The position numbers and the translations under genes were made by a program. Source: Marvinbryantia formatexigens DSM 14469 (GTDB taxonomy: Bacteria; Bacillota; Clostridia; Lachnospirales; Lachnospiraceae). From it: a stretch of 64,000 nt of DNA. The stretch lies in NCBI RefSeq assembly GCF_025148285.1, contig NZ_CP102268.1:1302001-1366000 (forward strand), in the 5' to 3' direction. The notes beneath the pieces are model-generated. The model saw only the letters and a program-made list of their open reading frames with translations, made no database searches and was not told where the DNA came from. Shown here one piece after another: positions 27,447 to 35,842 of the stretch; within the stretch, counting starts at the first letter, position 1; each line of letters opens with the position of its first letter.

Positions 27447-28001
27447 CTATTTCGTCAGCCCCCGTATATATTTCTCCGTTTTTTCCATGATATCCTGCAT
27501 ATTTTTAAGGTCGTTCTGCACATTTCCTGTTTCCAGGGAATGATTTGCCGCCTCATAAGAATAGCATGGGAGTTCCTTTTTCCGGCAGCCCTGCTGAATA
27601 ATCTCCGCGTCTGCCCACGGGTCCGCAGTACCATGAAAAACAATTCCATTTTGCATCACAGGCAGCGATGCCTCCACCGGTGTATAGAATATGTGATGTG
27701 CACGTATCCCATACTTTGCATCATAAGCTCCCGCGACTGCAGTTCCTATACTTTTTGAAACAAACAGTACCGTTTCATACCTGTTAAATGTCACATGCTC
27801 CAGCACCTGTTCAGCCTGCATGAGCGCGTTTTCAAATGCCTCGCGCATTTTTTCTTCCGAGCCTCTGATATCCCGCCGAAATCCTTCGTAGGAAACCTCT
27901 GTAATCTCAAACCCATATCCTGCTGCAAGCTTTCTGCTGTAATACAGCAGCGGTTTGTCACAATGATAGCCAATTCCCGGAAAAAACACCGCCAGTCTCA
28001 T
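27447..28001 (-). CDS. Alpha/beta-hydrolase-like protein
   Basis: 184 residues with the layout of a small alpha/beta hydrolase: an N-terminal strand and glycine turn (RLAVFFPGIGYHCDKPLLYY), a nucleophile-elbow-like SKSIGTAVAG with Ser near residue 84, an Asp region GTADPWAD, and a late His in YEAANHSLETG. This order (Ser, Asp, His) fits a hydrolase, substrate unknown. The start overlaps the yaaA stop by four bases, with GGAGG nine nt upstream. Confidence 0.65.
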   Translation of the reverse strand: MRLAVFFPGIGYHCDKPLLYYSRKLAAGYGFEITEVSYEGFRRDIRGSEEKMREAFENALMQAEQVLEHVTFNRYETVLFVSKSIGTAVAGAYDAKYGIRAHHIFYTPVEASLPVMQNGIVFHGTADPWADAEIIQQGCRKKELPCYSYEAANHSLETGNVQNDLKNMQDIMEKTEKYIRGLTK

Positions 28002-28783
28002 TTATTCTTACCTCCCTGATTGCTGCCTGCCTCTTTATCCGCAGATTTTAAAAAAGTGTAAACCTCCGTCGTAGAAAGTTCCGGTGAAAAACAATACCCC
28101 AGTCCGCAAAACGCTTTCATCTGTTCCGGATTTTCCACCCGGTTTTCCGCCATATAGCGCACCATTTCTCCCCGCGCCATTTTCGCGATTGTTCCTTTCT
28201 GCACAACTCTGCCATTCTGCATTTCTCCAAAGATGCAGGTGAGAAACCGGTCCTCCGGCTGCAAATATCTCTCAATAATTTTCGCATATTCTCTGGATGC
28301 CAGATTGATAATTATCCTGCTTTCATCCAGAACCGCCCGGTATAGCCGCTCTGCCCAGAAGTCATATAAACTTTCTGTACCATTTACAGTTGCCTTTGCC
28401 TGCATTTCCAAACGGTATGGAACCACCCCGTCCATTGGTTTCAGTACCCCATAAAATCCGGACAAAATTCTCAGATTCTCCTGTATATAATCCAGTTCTC
28501 CATCCGAAAAAACTGTCGGAGCCATATACTGGTACTGTATCCCTTCATAAGAAAGAATCGCCGGTGTCAGATTCCGTTCCAGGTCCATTTCCCGCAGACG
28601 TTCGTAATTCAGACCGGCAATCCCGTCATTACATCCCCAGAGCTTCTTTGCCTCATCATATGTGAGTTTCTGCAGCCAGTGCATAATTTCTGTCGTTTCT
28701 TTTATAAATTCCGGCAATGTGTGTCCTTCCAGCGTATCCGTATCCACTCGCATCTTCTTCGCCGGTGAAATAATTATTTTCAT
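27998..28783 (-). CDS. yaaA: Peroxide stress protein YaaA (DUF328/UPF0246)
   Basis: 261 residues matching YaaA from end to end: N-terminal MKIIISPAKKM, then AILSYEGIQYQYM, LSGFYGVLKPMDGVVPYRLE, and a C-terminal GLGYCFSPELST. In E. coli YaaA lowers intracellular free iron and protects DNA under peroxide stress. It sits 12 nt after the alkyltransferase-like gene, consistent with a DNA-protection operon. Confidence 0.9.
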   Translation of the reverse strand: MKIIISPAKKMRVDTDTLEGHTLPEFIKETTEIMHWLQKLTYDEAKKLWGCNDGIAGLNYERLREMDLERNLTPAILSYEGIQYQYMAPTVFSDGELDYIQENLRILSGFYGVLKPMDGVVPYRLEMQAKATVNGTESLYDFWAERLYRAVLDESRIIINLASREYAKIIERYLQPEDRFLTCIFGEMQNGRVVQKGTIAKMARGEMVRYMAENRVENPEQMKAFCGLGYCFSPELSTTEVYTFLKSADKEAGSNQGGKNK

Positions 28784-28795
28784 ATGTTGCTTTCC

Positions 28796-29167
28796 TCATT
28801 CTGCAGATGCGCTGTCCTCACGGAACAGATAATAAAACGCCTCTGCCTCATCCTCCGTAGTTTTCCACACAAAGCGCTTTAAATCAACTTTATATCCACT
28901 TTCTGTCCGCTCTGCTTCCACACCTTCCATTTCCAGCAGCTTTTTCTGCGTATCGGGTGCCTCAAAATATCCTGCCCCGCTCAAAAGTCCCTTACTGTTT
29001 ACGATGCGATGCGCCGGTACCTCCCCTGCCAGCCCCATCCGCAGCGCATATCCCACCTGCCTGCTGTTTTTCGGTTTTCCGCAAAGCAATGCAAGCTGAC
29101 CATAAGTAGCCACTGTTCCATATGGAATCTGGTTACATACAATATGAAGACGTTCGTAAAAATTCAT
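28796..29167 (-). CDS. Alkyltransferase-like protein (MGMT fold without active-site Cys)
   Basis: Recognises O6-alkylguanine but should not repair it directly. The 123-residue protein has the MGMT DNA-binding fold (IPYGTVATYGQLALLCG, SRQVGYALR) and carries PAHR where repair enzymes have PCHR. This Cys-to-Ala change is the hallmark of ATL proteins, which mark damage for nucleotide excision repair. The N-terminal ribonuclease-like domain of Ada/Ogt is absent, also as in ATLs. The start is uncertain: ATG 29167, or an in-frame GTG at 29179 that overlaps the preceding stop. Confidence 0.85.
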   Translation of the reverse strand: MNFYERLHIVCNQIPYGTVATYGQLALLCGKPKNSRQVGYALRMGLAGEVPAHRIVNSKGLLSGAGYFEAPDTQKKLLEMEGVEAERTESGYKVDLKRFVWKTTEDEAEAFYYLFREDSASAE

Positions 29168-29175
29168 CTCCGGAT

Positions 29176-30114
29176 TCACTCCCGTTTTCCGCTGTTTACC
29201 ACATAAATTCCCACGCACACAAGCACAAGCGAGATAACGCTCACCCACCCCGCTGCCTGTTCACGCTCGCCAAGCAGCAGCGCTGAAAGAATAACTCCAA
29301 ATACCGGATTCATAAACCCGAATACCGTCACTTTTGATACCGGGTTGTATTTCAGCAAAATACCCCACAAAGAATATGCGACTGCCGAAAGCATTGCCAG
29401 ATACAGAAGCATTCCGGCTCCCTGCAGCGATATTGTCCGGATTTCTCCGCCAGCCAGTATCCCGGCGGCAATCATAAGGGCTCCGCCAATCACAAACTGA
29501 TATCCGCTCAGCATAACCGGATTATGCTTTACAGAAAAACGCTTTAAAAATACAGATGAAAAGGCATAGGCAACCGTAGAAAGAAGAATAAATCCCTCTC
29601 CCTGAAAGCTCATTTCCAGATTCAGACCGCTTAAATTTATCAGAATTACGCCCGCAAAGCCAATAACACAGCCTGCCATTTTTCTTATCGTCAGTTTTTC
29701 CTGCCGGAACAGGATACTTGCTATCAGAATCGCCACAAAAACGTTCACTGCCTCAATAATAGATGCTTTCACTCCGCTTGTGTGCGCAAGTCCGATATAG
29801 AAAAACAAATACTGTATCACCGTCTGCAGCATACTTAAAACAAGTATCGGTCCTGCGGCGTCTTTCGTCGGACGGAGTATCCTCTTTTCCGGTATGCTTC
29901 CTAAAAGAATACTGAAAATCCCGGCAAGTGTAAAGCGGCAGCCTGCAAACAAAATCTGCCCTGCCGTATCGGATGCTTCTATTTCAAAAAGCTTATAACC
30001 AATTTTGATGCATGGAAATGCACTGCCCCAGAGTGCGCAGCAAAGCAGCGCTCCCGCCCATACGACCCACGTTTTCTGAAGCCACTCTTCCCGTTTTCTC
30101 ATATTGTTTAACAT
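29176..30114 (-). CDS. EamA-family drug/metabolite transporter
   Basis: 312 residues with about ten hydrophobic helices in two EamA halves, as in RhaT/DMT exporters. It begins VWAGALLCCALWGSAFPCIK and the second repeat contains GYQFVIGGALMIAAGILAGG, followed by SLWGILLKYNPVS. The substrate is unknown. It is the first gene of a six-gene operon with a promoter about 55 nt upstream. Confidence 0.85.
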   Translation of the reverse strand: MLNNMRKREEWLQKTWVVWAGALLCCALWGSAFPCIKIGYKLFEIEASDTAGQILFAGCRFTLAGIFSILLGSIPEKRILRPTKDAAGPILVLSMLQTVIQYLFFYIGLAHTSGVKASIIEAVNVFVAILIASILFRQEKLTIRKMAGCVIGFAGVILINLSGLNLEMSFQGEGFILLSTVAYAFSSVFLKRFSVKHNPVMLSGYQFVIGGALMIAAGILAGGEIRTISLQGAGMLLYLAMLSAVAYSLWGILLKYNPVSKVTVFGFMNPVFGVILSALLLGEREQAAGWVSVISLVLVCVGIYVVNSGKRE

Positions 30115-30166
30115 CTCACAAATCTCCCGTGATTTTTCATTCCTGCAGACTTCTGCAGTCGTACCT

Positions 30167-30195
30167 ACTATAAGTCAATTTCACATAAAATGCAA
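30167..30195 (-). promoter_or_regulatory. Promoter of the EamA-yaaA operon
   Basis: On the minus strand, -35 TTGCAT (30190-30195), 17-nt spacer, -10 TATAGT (30167-30172). Confidence 0.6.
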
Positions 30196-30294
30196 GTGGC
30201 TGTCTGTATACTCCGGCGCCAGTAGTGTCATCCAGAATGTATATTTATCCACCGGCAGGAGATAATAATATTCAAATCCCCCGCAGTCAAACGG

Positions 30295-30410
30295 TAGCTG
30301 CACAGTCATGCAAGGCATATCTGTAGCTTCACAATCATGCAGGGCATATCTGTAACTACACAATCCTGCAGGGCATATTTGTAACTGCACAGTCATGCAG
30401 GGTATATCTG
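30295..30410. repeat. Four tandem 29-bp repeats in the divergent spacer
   Basis: Units 30295-30323, 30324-30352, 30353-30381 and 30382-30410 match the pattern TARCTRCACARTCATGCAGG plus GCATATCTG with one to four differences each. Each holds a short dyad (TGCAcagtcATGCA). The array lies between the EamA promoter and the DUF2383 gene and contains no credible coding frame. Confidence 0.9.
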
Positions 30411-30472
30411 TCTCTGCCGCATGACCGGATAGTTACACAAAATTTAAGAAACAGGAAAGGATTGACGACTTT

Positions 30473-30916
30473 ATGGAAAAGAAAGATACCAGAGATACTA
30501 TCTGTCTGCTAAAAGAATGCAATGCCGGTTCAAAAATGGCAGTATCCTCTATTGAAGATGTGCTTGATAAAGTAAAGGATTCCAACATGAGAAAATTATT
30601 ATCAGAAAGTAAAAGCCATCACGAAAAATTATGTGATGATATCCACACGCTTCTGGAACAGCATCACAGTGAAGAAAAAGAACCCGGTAATGTAGCCAAA
30701 GGCATGGCATGGCTGAAAACCACCATGAAACTCGGCATAGAAGAAGGCGACGCAACTGTTGCCGACCTGATGACCGATGGCTGCAATATGGGAATCAAAA
30801 CACTCCATAAATACCTGAATCAATATCCGGCTGCCGACCATTCCTCAAAAGATATCTGCAACCGTCTGATTGATATTGAGGAAAAGCTCTGCCGGGATTT
30901 AAAAAGCTATCTTTAA
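30473..30916 (+). CDS. DUF2383/PA2169-like four-helix-bundle protein
   Basis: 147 residues, all-helical and His/Glu/Lys-rich. The opening CLLKECNAGSKMAVSSIEDV and later GIEEGDATVADLMTDGCNMG, LHKYLNQYP fit the PA2169/DUF2383 family, a ferritin-like four-helix bundle of unknown function. It is preceded by an array of 29-bp repeats, which may carry its regulation. An AGGAAAGGA ribosome-binding stretch precedes the ATG. Confidence 0.7.
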   Translation: MEKKDTRDTICLLKECNAGSKMAVSSIEDVLDKVKDSNMRKLLSESKSHHEKLCDDIHTLLEQHHSEEKEPGNVAKGMAWLKTTMKLGIEEGDATVADLMTDGCNMGIKTLHKYLNQYPAADHSSKDICNRLIDIEEKLCRDLKSYL

Positions 30917-30928
30917 AAATTGCAGTAA

Positions 30929-31399
30929 CTACAGCGTATTTGCACGGTCGATTACCTTCTGCCGGAAGTTAATTACCTGGTGCTCATACTCCTCGTCCAT
31001 AAACTTTGAAGTAATCATAAAATCTGCAGTCGCACGATTATTTGCAATCGGGATGTCATACACCTGCGCAATACGAAGCAGCGCTTTTACATCCGGATCG
31101 TGCGGCTGTGCTTCCAGCGGGTCGGAAAAGAAAATTACAAAATCAATATTTCCTTCAACAATCTTTGCGCCTATCTGCTGGTCTCCGCCGAGAGGACCGC
31201 TGTTATACCCCTTTACCGGAAGGTCCGTGTACTCGGAAATCATCCGCGCGGTTGTCCCGGTGCCGCAAAGAAAATGATTCTGCAAAATACTCTTATTTTT
31301 CTGGCACCACTCAATCAGCTCCATTTTCTTTCCGTCATGCGCAATCAGGGCAATCCGTTTTTTCTTACCTATTGTAAATGTGATATATTCATTATCCAT
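30929..31399 (-). CDS. mgsA: Methylglyoxal synthase
   Basis: Converts dihydroxyacetone phosphate to methylglyoxal, a relief valve when phosphate is short. The 156 residues have the family core: IALIAHDGKKMELIEWC, GTGTTARMI, GYNSGPLGGDQQIGAKI, FFSDPLEAQPHDPDVKALLR with the catalytic Asp, and ANNRATADF. I place the start at ATG 31399 because AGGAGG is seven nt before it; the longer frame has no site. It faces the DUF2383 gene tail to tail. An iron alcohol dehydrogenase lies upstream and could reduce derived aldehydes, but this link is a guess. Confidence 0.93.
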   Translation of the reverse strand: MDNEYITFTIGKKKRIALIAHDGKKMELIEWCQKNKSILQNHFLCGTGTTARMISEYTDLPVKGYNSGPLGGDQQIGAKIVEGNIDFVIFFSDPLEAQPHDPDVKALLRIAQVYDIPIANNRATADFMITSKFMDEEYEHQVINFRQKVIDRANTL

Positions 31400-31537
31400 A
31401 TACATACCTCCTGTAACAAATGTGATTTTTATACCAATGTGCCGTATAATCCGGAAATCCCGAACCATACTGCACATTGCTATTTTACATGATTATCCAG
31501 AGAAAAACAACCAATTTTCTGTGAATTCTTTGTAAAA

Positions 31538-32695
31538 TCACACTTTTGTAAATGCTTTCCGGTACAGCATCTCCACATCCTTCTGCTCCGTGCTTCTTGG
31601 ATTTACCAGAATGTTGCCGCTCTTCATTGCGTCAGCCGCCATTGCTGCTATCCGTTCCTCCCCGACCCCCACTTCCCGCAGAGATTCCGGGATTCCCAGT
31701 TCCCTGTTCAGCTCCCGGAGCGCTTCTGTCAGCATCTGCGGTTCAAATTCTTCTTTTTTCACATTTTTACCGGTAATATAACTGTATATTTTCCGATATC
31801 TTCCCCGGTCCGCCAGAGCATTATATTCCATAACGACCGGCAGCAGTATCGCATTCGCCACTCCATGCGGCACATGATACATCGCACTTACCGGATGGCT
31901 CATCGCATGTACATTTCCCAGTCTTGCCCAGGAAAATGCAATGCCCGCAAACATAGAGCCGCTTAGCATGGCGGCAGCCGCCTCTTCATCTTTTCTGTTC
32001 GCCACATATCTTCGTATATTTCCGCCAATCAGCTCCAGCGCTTTTTCCGCCATCGCATCGGAAAACGGGGACGCCGCTGTCGAGATATAAGCTTCTATTG
32101 CATGAACCATCGCGTCAACACCGCAGGCTGCCGCAACATTTGACGGTACGGAAACCAGCAGCTCCGGATCCAGCAGCGCATACTCCGGAATTAACTCATA
32201 GCTGAAAACCGTTAATTTATAATTTCTGCTGCAATCCGTAATTACGGAAAAGGCTGTCACCTCCGAGCCGGTCCCCGCTGTAGTCGGCACTGCAATCAGC
32301 GGAACAATTTTCCCCGGTACCTTTCCGCCGCCCTCATATTCTGTAATACTTCCCCCGTATTTTACCAGGATACCTGCCGCTTTTGCCACATCCATCGGCG
32401 AGCCGCCGCCAAGCGCTATCATGCATTGCGCGCCGGACCTTCGGAATGCTTCTGCCGCTTTATCCACCGTTTCAACAGACGGGTTTCCTTCTGTCTCTGT
32501 AAATGCATCTGACTGAATATGTGATTCCTGCAAAAGCCTCCTGCATGTGTCCACCAGTCCCATCCTGTTCAGATGCGGACCGGAAATAATAAATGCATGG
32601 TCCGCACCCAGCTTTTTCACAAGCTCCGGTAATTTTGTGAGACATCCCTTGCCCGCAATAATATTCTGCGGTACGGAAAACGTAAACTCATTCAT
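31538..32695 (-). CDS. Iron-containing alcohol dehydrogenase
   Basis: Cytosolic NAD(P)-dependent group III dehydrogenase, 385 residues. The nucleotide site is GGGSPMDVAKA near residue 97. VPTTAGTGSEVT and the metal-ligand region GVDAMVHAIEAYIS (Asp and His), with later His in NVHAMSHPVSAMYHVPHG, are all present. AGGAGG is six nt before the ATG. The natural alcohol or aldehyde is not identifiable from sequence. Confidence 0.9.
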   Translation of the reverse strand: MNEFTFSVPQNIIAGKGCLTKLPELVKKLGADHAFIISGPHLNRMGLVDTCRRLLQESHIQSDAFTETEGNPSVETVDKAAEAFRRSGAQCMIALGGGSPMDVAKAAGILVKYGGSITEYEGGGKVPGKIVPLIAVPTTAGTGSEVTAFSVITDCSRNYKLTVFSYELIPEYALLDPELLVSVPSNVAAACGVDAMVHAIEAYISTAASPFSDAMAEKALELIGGNIRRYVANRKDEEAAAAMLSGSMFAGIAFSWARLGNVHAMSHPVSAMYHVPHGVANAILLPVVMEYNALADRGRYRKIYSYITGKNVKKEEFEPQMLTEALRELNRELGIPESLREVGVGEERIAAMAADAMKSGNILVNPRSTEQKDVEMLYRKAFTKV

Positions 32696-32805
32696 ATGTG
32701 ACCTCCTTGTATGCTGTTATCTCCGCCATGCGCAAACTCATTGCAAAGCAGATATTCACAGTTTACCTTGCTACATGCTCATAAACACAGGTCGCTGCGC
32801 GGCTT

Positions 32806-32891
32806 GTCAATGGGAGCTTTAAGCTCCCACTGACATAAGCATATGCACCGCCAATTAGCGCTATGCACACCTAAAGCGTGGGAATGCTTAT
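32806..32891. repeat. Nested inverted repeats, candidate relic of an IS200/IS605-type end
   Basis: A hairpin with arms TGGGAGCTT/AAGCTCCCA (32811-32829), extendable by GTCA/TGAC, is followed by a second pair ATAAGCAT/ATGCTTAT (32835-32842 and 32884-32891). The structured, T-poor sequence does not look like an ordinary terminator. The minus-strand arrangement recalls the hairpin-rich right end of TnpB-carrying insertion sequences, but no tnpA or tnpB is present. Confidence 0.35.
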
Positions 32892-32923
32892 CTGAATTCA
32901 AATCCGCCTCCGGCCGCCCCTTT

Positions 32924-33823
32924 CTATTGCTGTGCATTCGAAGCAGCTTTTTCACTGTATTCTTCTACCCACTTATCAAAGTTTCCATTTTCCTGGTTTT
33001 CTTTGATTACCTCATTCACAATTTCCATAAGGTCTTCGTTTCCTTTGTCCATTGCCACTGCGGATGTTTTCAGCTTGCCTGTTTCGGCATCCGAAAATAC
33101 AATGTTATCGTAAGCTATCACATATTGTTCCCCAACAATATTTTCAACCATAACGCCTGCAACCTTTCCGTTCTGAAGCTCCATCAGACAATCAGGCACT
33201 TTTTCCAGAGATACCAGCGGGGAATCCGTAAGCAGCTCCTGGCAGACAGTCTCCTGCGTGGTAGATTTTTCAGCAGCAACCGTTTCACCGCTAAAGTCCT
33301 CCAGCGTCTTATATTTATCCGCATTTTCACTTAAAATCAGCATTTTCTGTTCTGCTTCCAGATACGGTTCCGAGAAATCCATCGTTTCTTTTCTCTCTTC
33401 TGTAATGGAAATACCGGCAATCGCCATATCTACCTTATGCGTCGGAATAGAGGAAATCAGAGAAGTAAAGTTCATATCCTGTATTTCCAGCTCCACTCCC
33501 AGCTTATCTGCAATCGCCTGTGCCAGCTCCATATCTATGCCGACAATGTCCTGATTTGCAGATGTGATGTCTATAAATTCATACGGCGGGTACCCCGATG
33601 CCGTTCCTACTACCAGCTTGCCTTTTTCTTTTATAGATTCCAGAAGCCCTCCTTCTCCGGTTCCTTCAGCCTCTGTTTCCTCCGCAGCCTCTGCTGCCTC
33701 TGTTGTAATCTCTGTTTCCCCTGCCGCTTCCGTTGTGCCTTCCGCGTAAACCGGAATGCCCGCCAGCATAGCTGCCGCCAGAATGCCACTCATTGCCGCT
33801 GCTGCCAAATTTCTTTTCTTCAT
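32924..33823 (-). CDS. Amino-acid ABC transporter substrate-binding protein
   Basis: Binds an amino acid outside the cell for the importer at 35-36.5 kb. It has a signal peptide (AAAAMSGILAAAMLAGIPVYA), then a ~35-residue Thr/Glu/Ala/Gly linker, then the SBP_bac_3 fold (GKLVVGTASGYPPYEFID, GIDMELAQAIADKLGVELE, AIAGISITEERKETMDFSEP). There is no Cys in the signal region, so no lipid anchor. GAGGAGG lies eight nt before the ATG. It is the last gene of the rocB operon; the ligand may be arginine-like. Confidence 0.88.
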   Translation of the reverse strand: MKKRNLAAAAMSGILAAAMLAGIPVYAEGTTEAAGETEITTEAAEAAEETEAEGTGEGGLLESIKEKGKLVVGTASGYPPYEFIDITSANQDIVGIDMELAQAIADKLGVELEIQDMNFTSLISSIPTHKVDMAIAGISITEERKETMDFSEPYLEAEQKMLILSENADKYKTLEDFSGETVAAEKSTTQETVCQELLTDSPLVSLEKVPDCLMELQNGKVAGVMVENIVGEQYVIAYDNIVFSDAETGKLKTSAVAMDKGNEDLMEIVNEVIKENQENGNFDKWVEEYSEKAASNAQQ

Positions 33824-33929
33824 AATGTTTTCCTCCTCTGACTTAATGATGCGGGGCGAAAGTATTGCCCCGTGACGCCTTCTGATTTTTGCGCGCTTTC
33901 AAAATCCGGCATCACATAATGTTTTATAA

Positions 33930-33951
33930 CCAGAAGCGGTTGATTGCCGCT
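33930..33951 (-). promoter_or_regulatory. Stem-loop between hydroxyacid dehydrogenase and binding protein
   Basis: GAAGCGG/CCGCTTC-type stem with a short loop 32 nt past the dehydrogenase stop, without a T-run; a second GC stem (CGGGGC/GCCCCG, 33851-33872) follows before the binding-protein ATG. Confidence 0.45.
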
Positions 33952-33982
33952 TCTAATTACCAGATAAATAAAAGTATCGTAT

Positions 33983-34978
33983 CTATAATACCAGTCTGTC
34001 CCGGTTTACGATTCTATTCACCAGGTCATACTCCCCTCTCAGATAATGTACGACATTTTCGCAGGAAATATCCTGCAGCGCCTTCAGTGTTTCTACCGTA
34101 TAAAACGCAGCATGAGGAGTGATGATAACATTTTCCCTTCCTGCCAGCTCCTCCTGCGCCAGATCCGGATTCTCCTGCGCCAGCACATCCAGACCCGCTC
34201 CAAACATGCGCCCCTCATCAAGAGCCTTTACAAGCGCACTATGATTTACCACTTCTCCGCGACCTGTGTTGACAAAAATCGGGCACTGCTTCAGACTTCC
34301 AAAAAATTTTTCATCCAGTAAGCCTCTGTTTTCTTCACTTAATATCATGTGATTTGTAATAATATGACACCTTTCTGCAATTTCCGGCAGGCTCACAAGC
34401 TCTGCTCCCGTCTTCCTGGCAATTTCCGCCGGAAGATAAGGGTCATAAGCTATCACACGAATCCCGAAGCTCTTTGCCCGATCCGCTACCGCCCTTCCGA
34501 TTTTTCCCAGTCCCAGGATTCCCATCGTCATTCCGCTGATTCTGCGCAGCCTCTGTCCGGAATAATACTGCCACCGTTTCAAATCGTCAATGTCATGTCC
34601 GTAATGCTTCAGCCCTCTGGCAAGCGCCAGTACCAGAGCCATCGTGTGGTCTGCCACCTCTCCGGTACAATACTCCCCGATTGGCACAATTCCGATATTC
34701 CGTCTGCACGCTTCTTCATAATCCACCGCATTGTAACCGGTAGCATTAAAGCAGATGCATTTCATCCCCGGCGCACTGTCCAGCAGCTCCTTATCAAAAT
34801 ACAAAAAAGCCGTCAGCACCGCATCCGCGTCCGAAACCAGACGCTTCAGCTCTTCCTTATCTCCTCTGTACAGATAGCAGATCGTCTCACATCCCGGAAG
34901 CCCTCTCTTCAGAATGGCTTCCTCATATGCCAGATTCCGCCCCATTGTATCCGGATAATCCGTAATCACTACCTTCAT
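33983..34978 (-). CDS. D-isomer-specific 2-hydroxyacid dehydrogenase
   Basis: Reduces a 2-oxo acid with NADH. The 331 residues show the Rossmann motif GILGLGKIGRAVADRA near residue 155, the substrate-binding Arg in VNTGRGEVV, Glu in LAQENPD and catalytic His in ITPHAAF. It lies inside the GntR-controlled amino-acid operon between importer permease and binding protein, which suggests it handles the oxo acid made by the aminotransferase. That role is inferred. Confidence 0.85.
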   Translation of the reverse strand: MKVVITDYPDTMGRNLAYEEAILKRGLPGCETICYLYRGDKEELKRLVSDADAVLTAFLYFDKELLDSAPGMKCICFNATGYNAVDYEEACRRNIGIVPIGEYCTGEVADHTMALVLALARGLKHYGHDIDDLKRWQYYSGQRLRRISGMTMGILGLGKIGRAVADRAKSFGIRVIAYDPYLPAEIARKTGAELVSLPEIAERCHIITNHMILSEENRGLLDEKFFGSLKQCPIFVNTGRGEVVNHSALVKALDEGRMFGAGLDVLAQENPDLAQEELAGRENVIITPHAAFYTVETLKALQDISCENVVHYLRGEYDLVNRIVNRDRLVL

Positions 34979-35021
34979 TTCCAGCCTCCTTACGCTTCTG
35001 AGATACCGGGCATCTTCCGCT

Positions 35022-35148
35022 GTTCACTCTCAGCTTCTTTTCTGAACATCCGTTATCTTCTGCCGTTCTTACCATCAGCTTTTCTTCATATCCGTTGTCT
35101 TTTTCTGTTCTTCCCATCCGTTTTTCTGCATATCCGTCAGCTTCTGCT
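35022..35148. repeat. Three degenerate ~42-bp tandem repeats downstream of the permease gene
   Basis: Units begin near 35022, 35065 and 35107 with GTTC and share the CATATCCGT-type core. On the minus strand one frame reads as three 14-residue repeats (consensus NGYxEKxMxRTxED), but that frame has no gene support. The array starts just past the permease stop at 35137 and overlaps its last codons. Confidence 0.7.
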
Positions 35149-35829
35149 GCTCCTGCGCATATTTTTTTCAATTCTGCGAATGACGCAGGACAGGGAAAAG
35201 GTGATGATAAAATAAATCACAGCAACAATAAGTAACGGTTCCATCGGACGGAAGCTGATGCCCCGGATCGTATCCGCCGCATACATCAGTTCTGCAATAC
35301 CTATCACAGAAACCTGTGAAGACGTTTTAATCACCGTCACAAATTCATTCGCAAGCGCCGGAATAATATTTTTTATCGCCTGCGGCAAAATCACATACCA
35401 CATGCGTCTCCTTCCATTCAGACCGAGCGCCATTGCGCCCTCCGTCTGTCCGATATCAATCGACTGGATACCGCTTCGTACAATCTCGCAGATATACGCT
35501 GTCGAGTTGACACTTAACGCAACCGTTCCGGAAAGGAGTCGTGAAATGTCCACGCCGCCAAACATAATAGAAGGAATTTCTATCCCCATCATCGGCAAAC
35601 CGTAATACACAATAAAAATCTGTACCAGTACGGGCGTACCGCGTATGAATTCCACATAAGCTGCCGCAATCGACCGCAAAACAGGGGATTTGCTGATACG
35701 CATAAACGCCATCAGCGTTCCGCAAATCAGACCAAGGATAATCGTCATGACGGAAATCAAAAGTGTAATTTTGGTACCATTCCAGAGCAAAACTCTGTAT
35801 GTTGATAAAATACGTAAAATCTGTGCCAT
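35137..35829 (-). CDS. Amino-acid ABC transporter permease
   Basis: Membrane subunit of a polar amino-acid importer, 230 residues with about five helices. It has the HisM/GlnP-type start (GTKITLLISVMTIILGLICG), VEFIRGTPVLVQIFIVYYGL, and the coupling loop EGAMALGLNGRRRMWYVILP. It sits 13 nt after the ATPase gene, with GGAGG upstream of the ATG. Confidence 0.92.
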   Translation of the reverse strand: MAQILRILSTYRVLLWNGTKITLLISVMTIILGLICGTLMAFMRISKSPVLRSIAAAYVEFIRGTPVLVQIFIVYYGLPMMGIEIPSIMFGGVDISRLLSGTVALSVNSTAYICEIVRSGIQSIDIGQTEGAMALGLNGRRRMWYVILPQAIKNIIPALANEFVTVIKTSSQVSVIGIAELMYAADTIRGISFRPMEPLLIVAVIYFIITFSLSCVIRRIEKNMRRSSRS

Positions 35830-35842
35830 CCTGCTCCCTCCT

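Noticed and set aside
30181-30396. A 71-codon Cys-rich minus-strand frame
   Set aside because: It is the translation of the 29-bp tandem repeat array, with no ribosome-binding site; it crosses the EamA promoter.
34923-35171. An 82-codon frame with 14-residue repeats downstream of the permease
   Set aside because: It lies out of frame across the permease 3' end and the start of the dehydrogenase gene; it is translated repeat DNA without a start signal.
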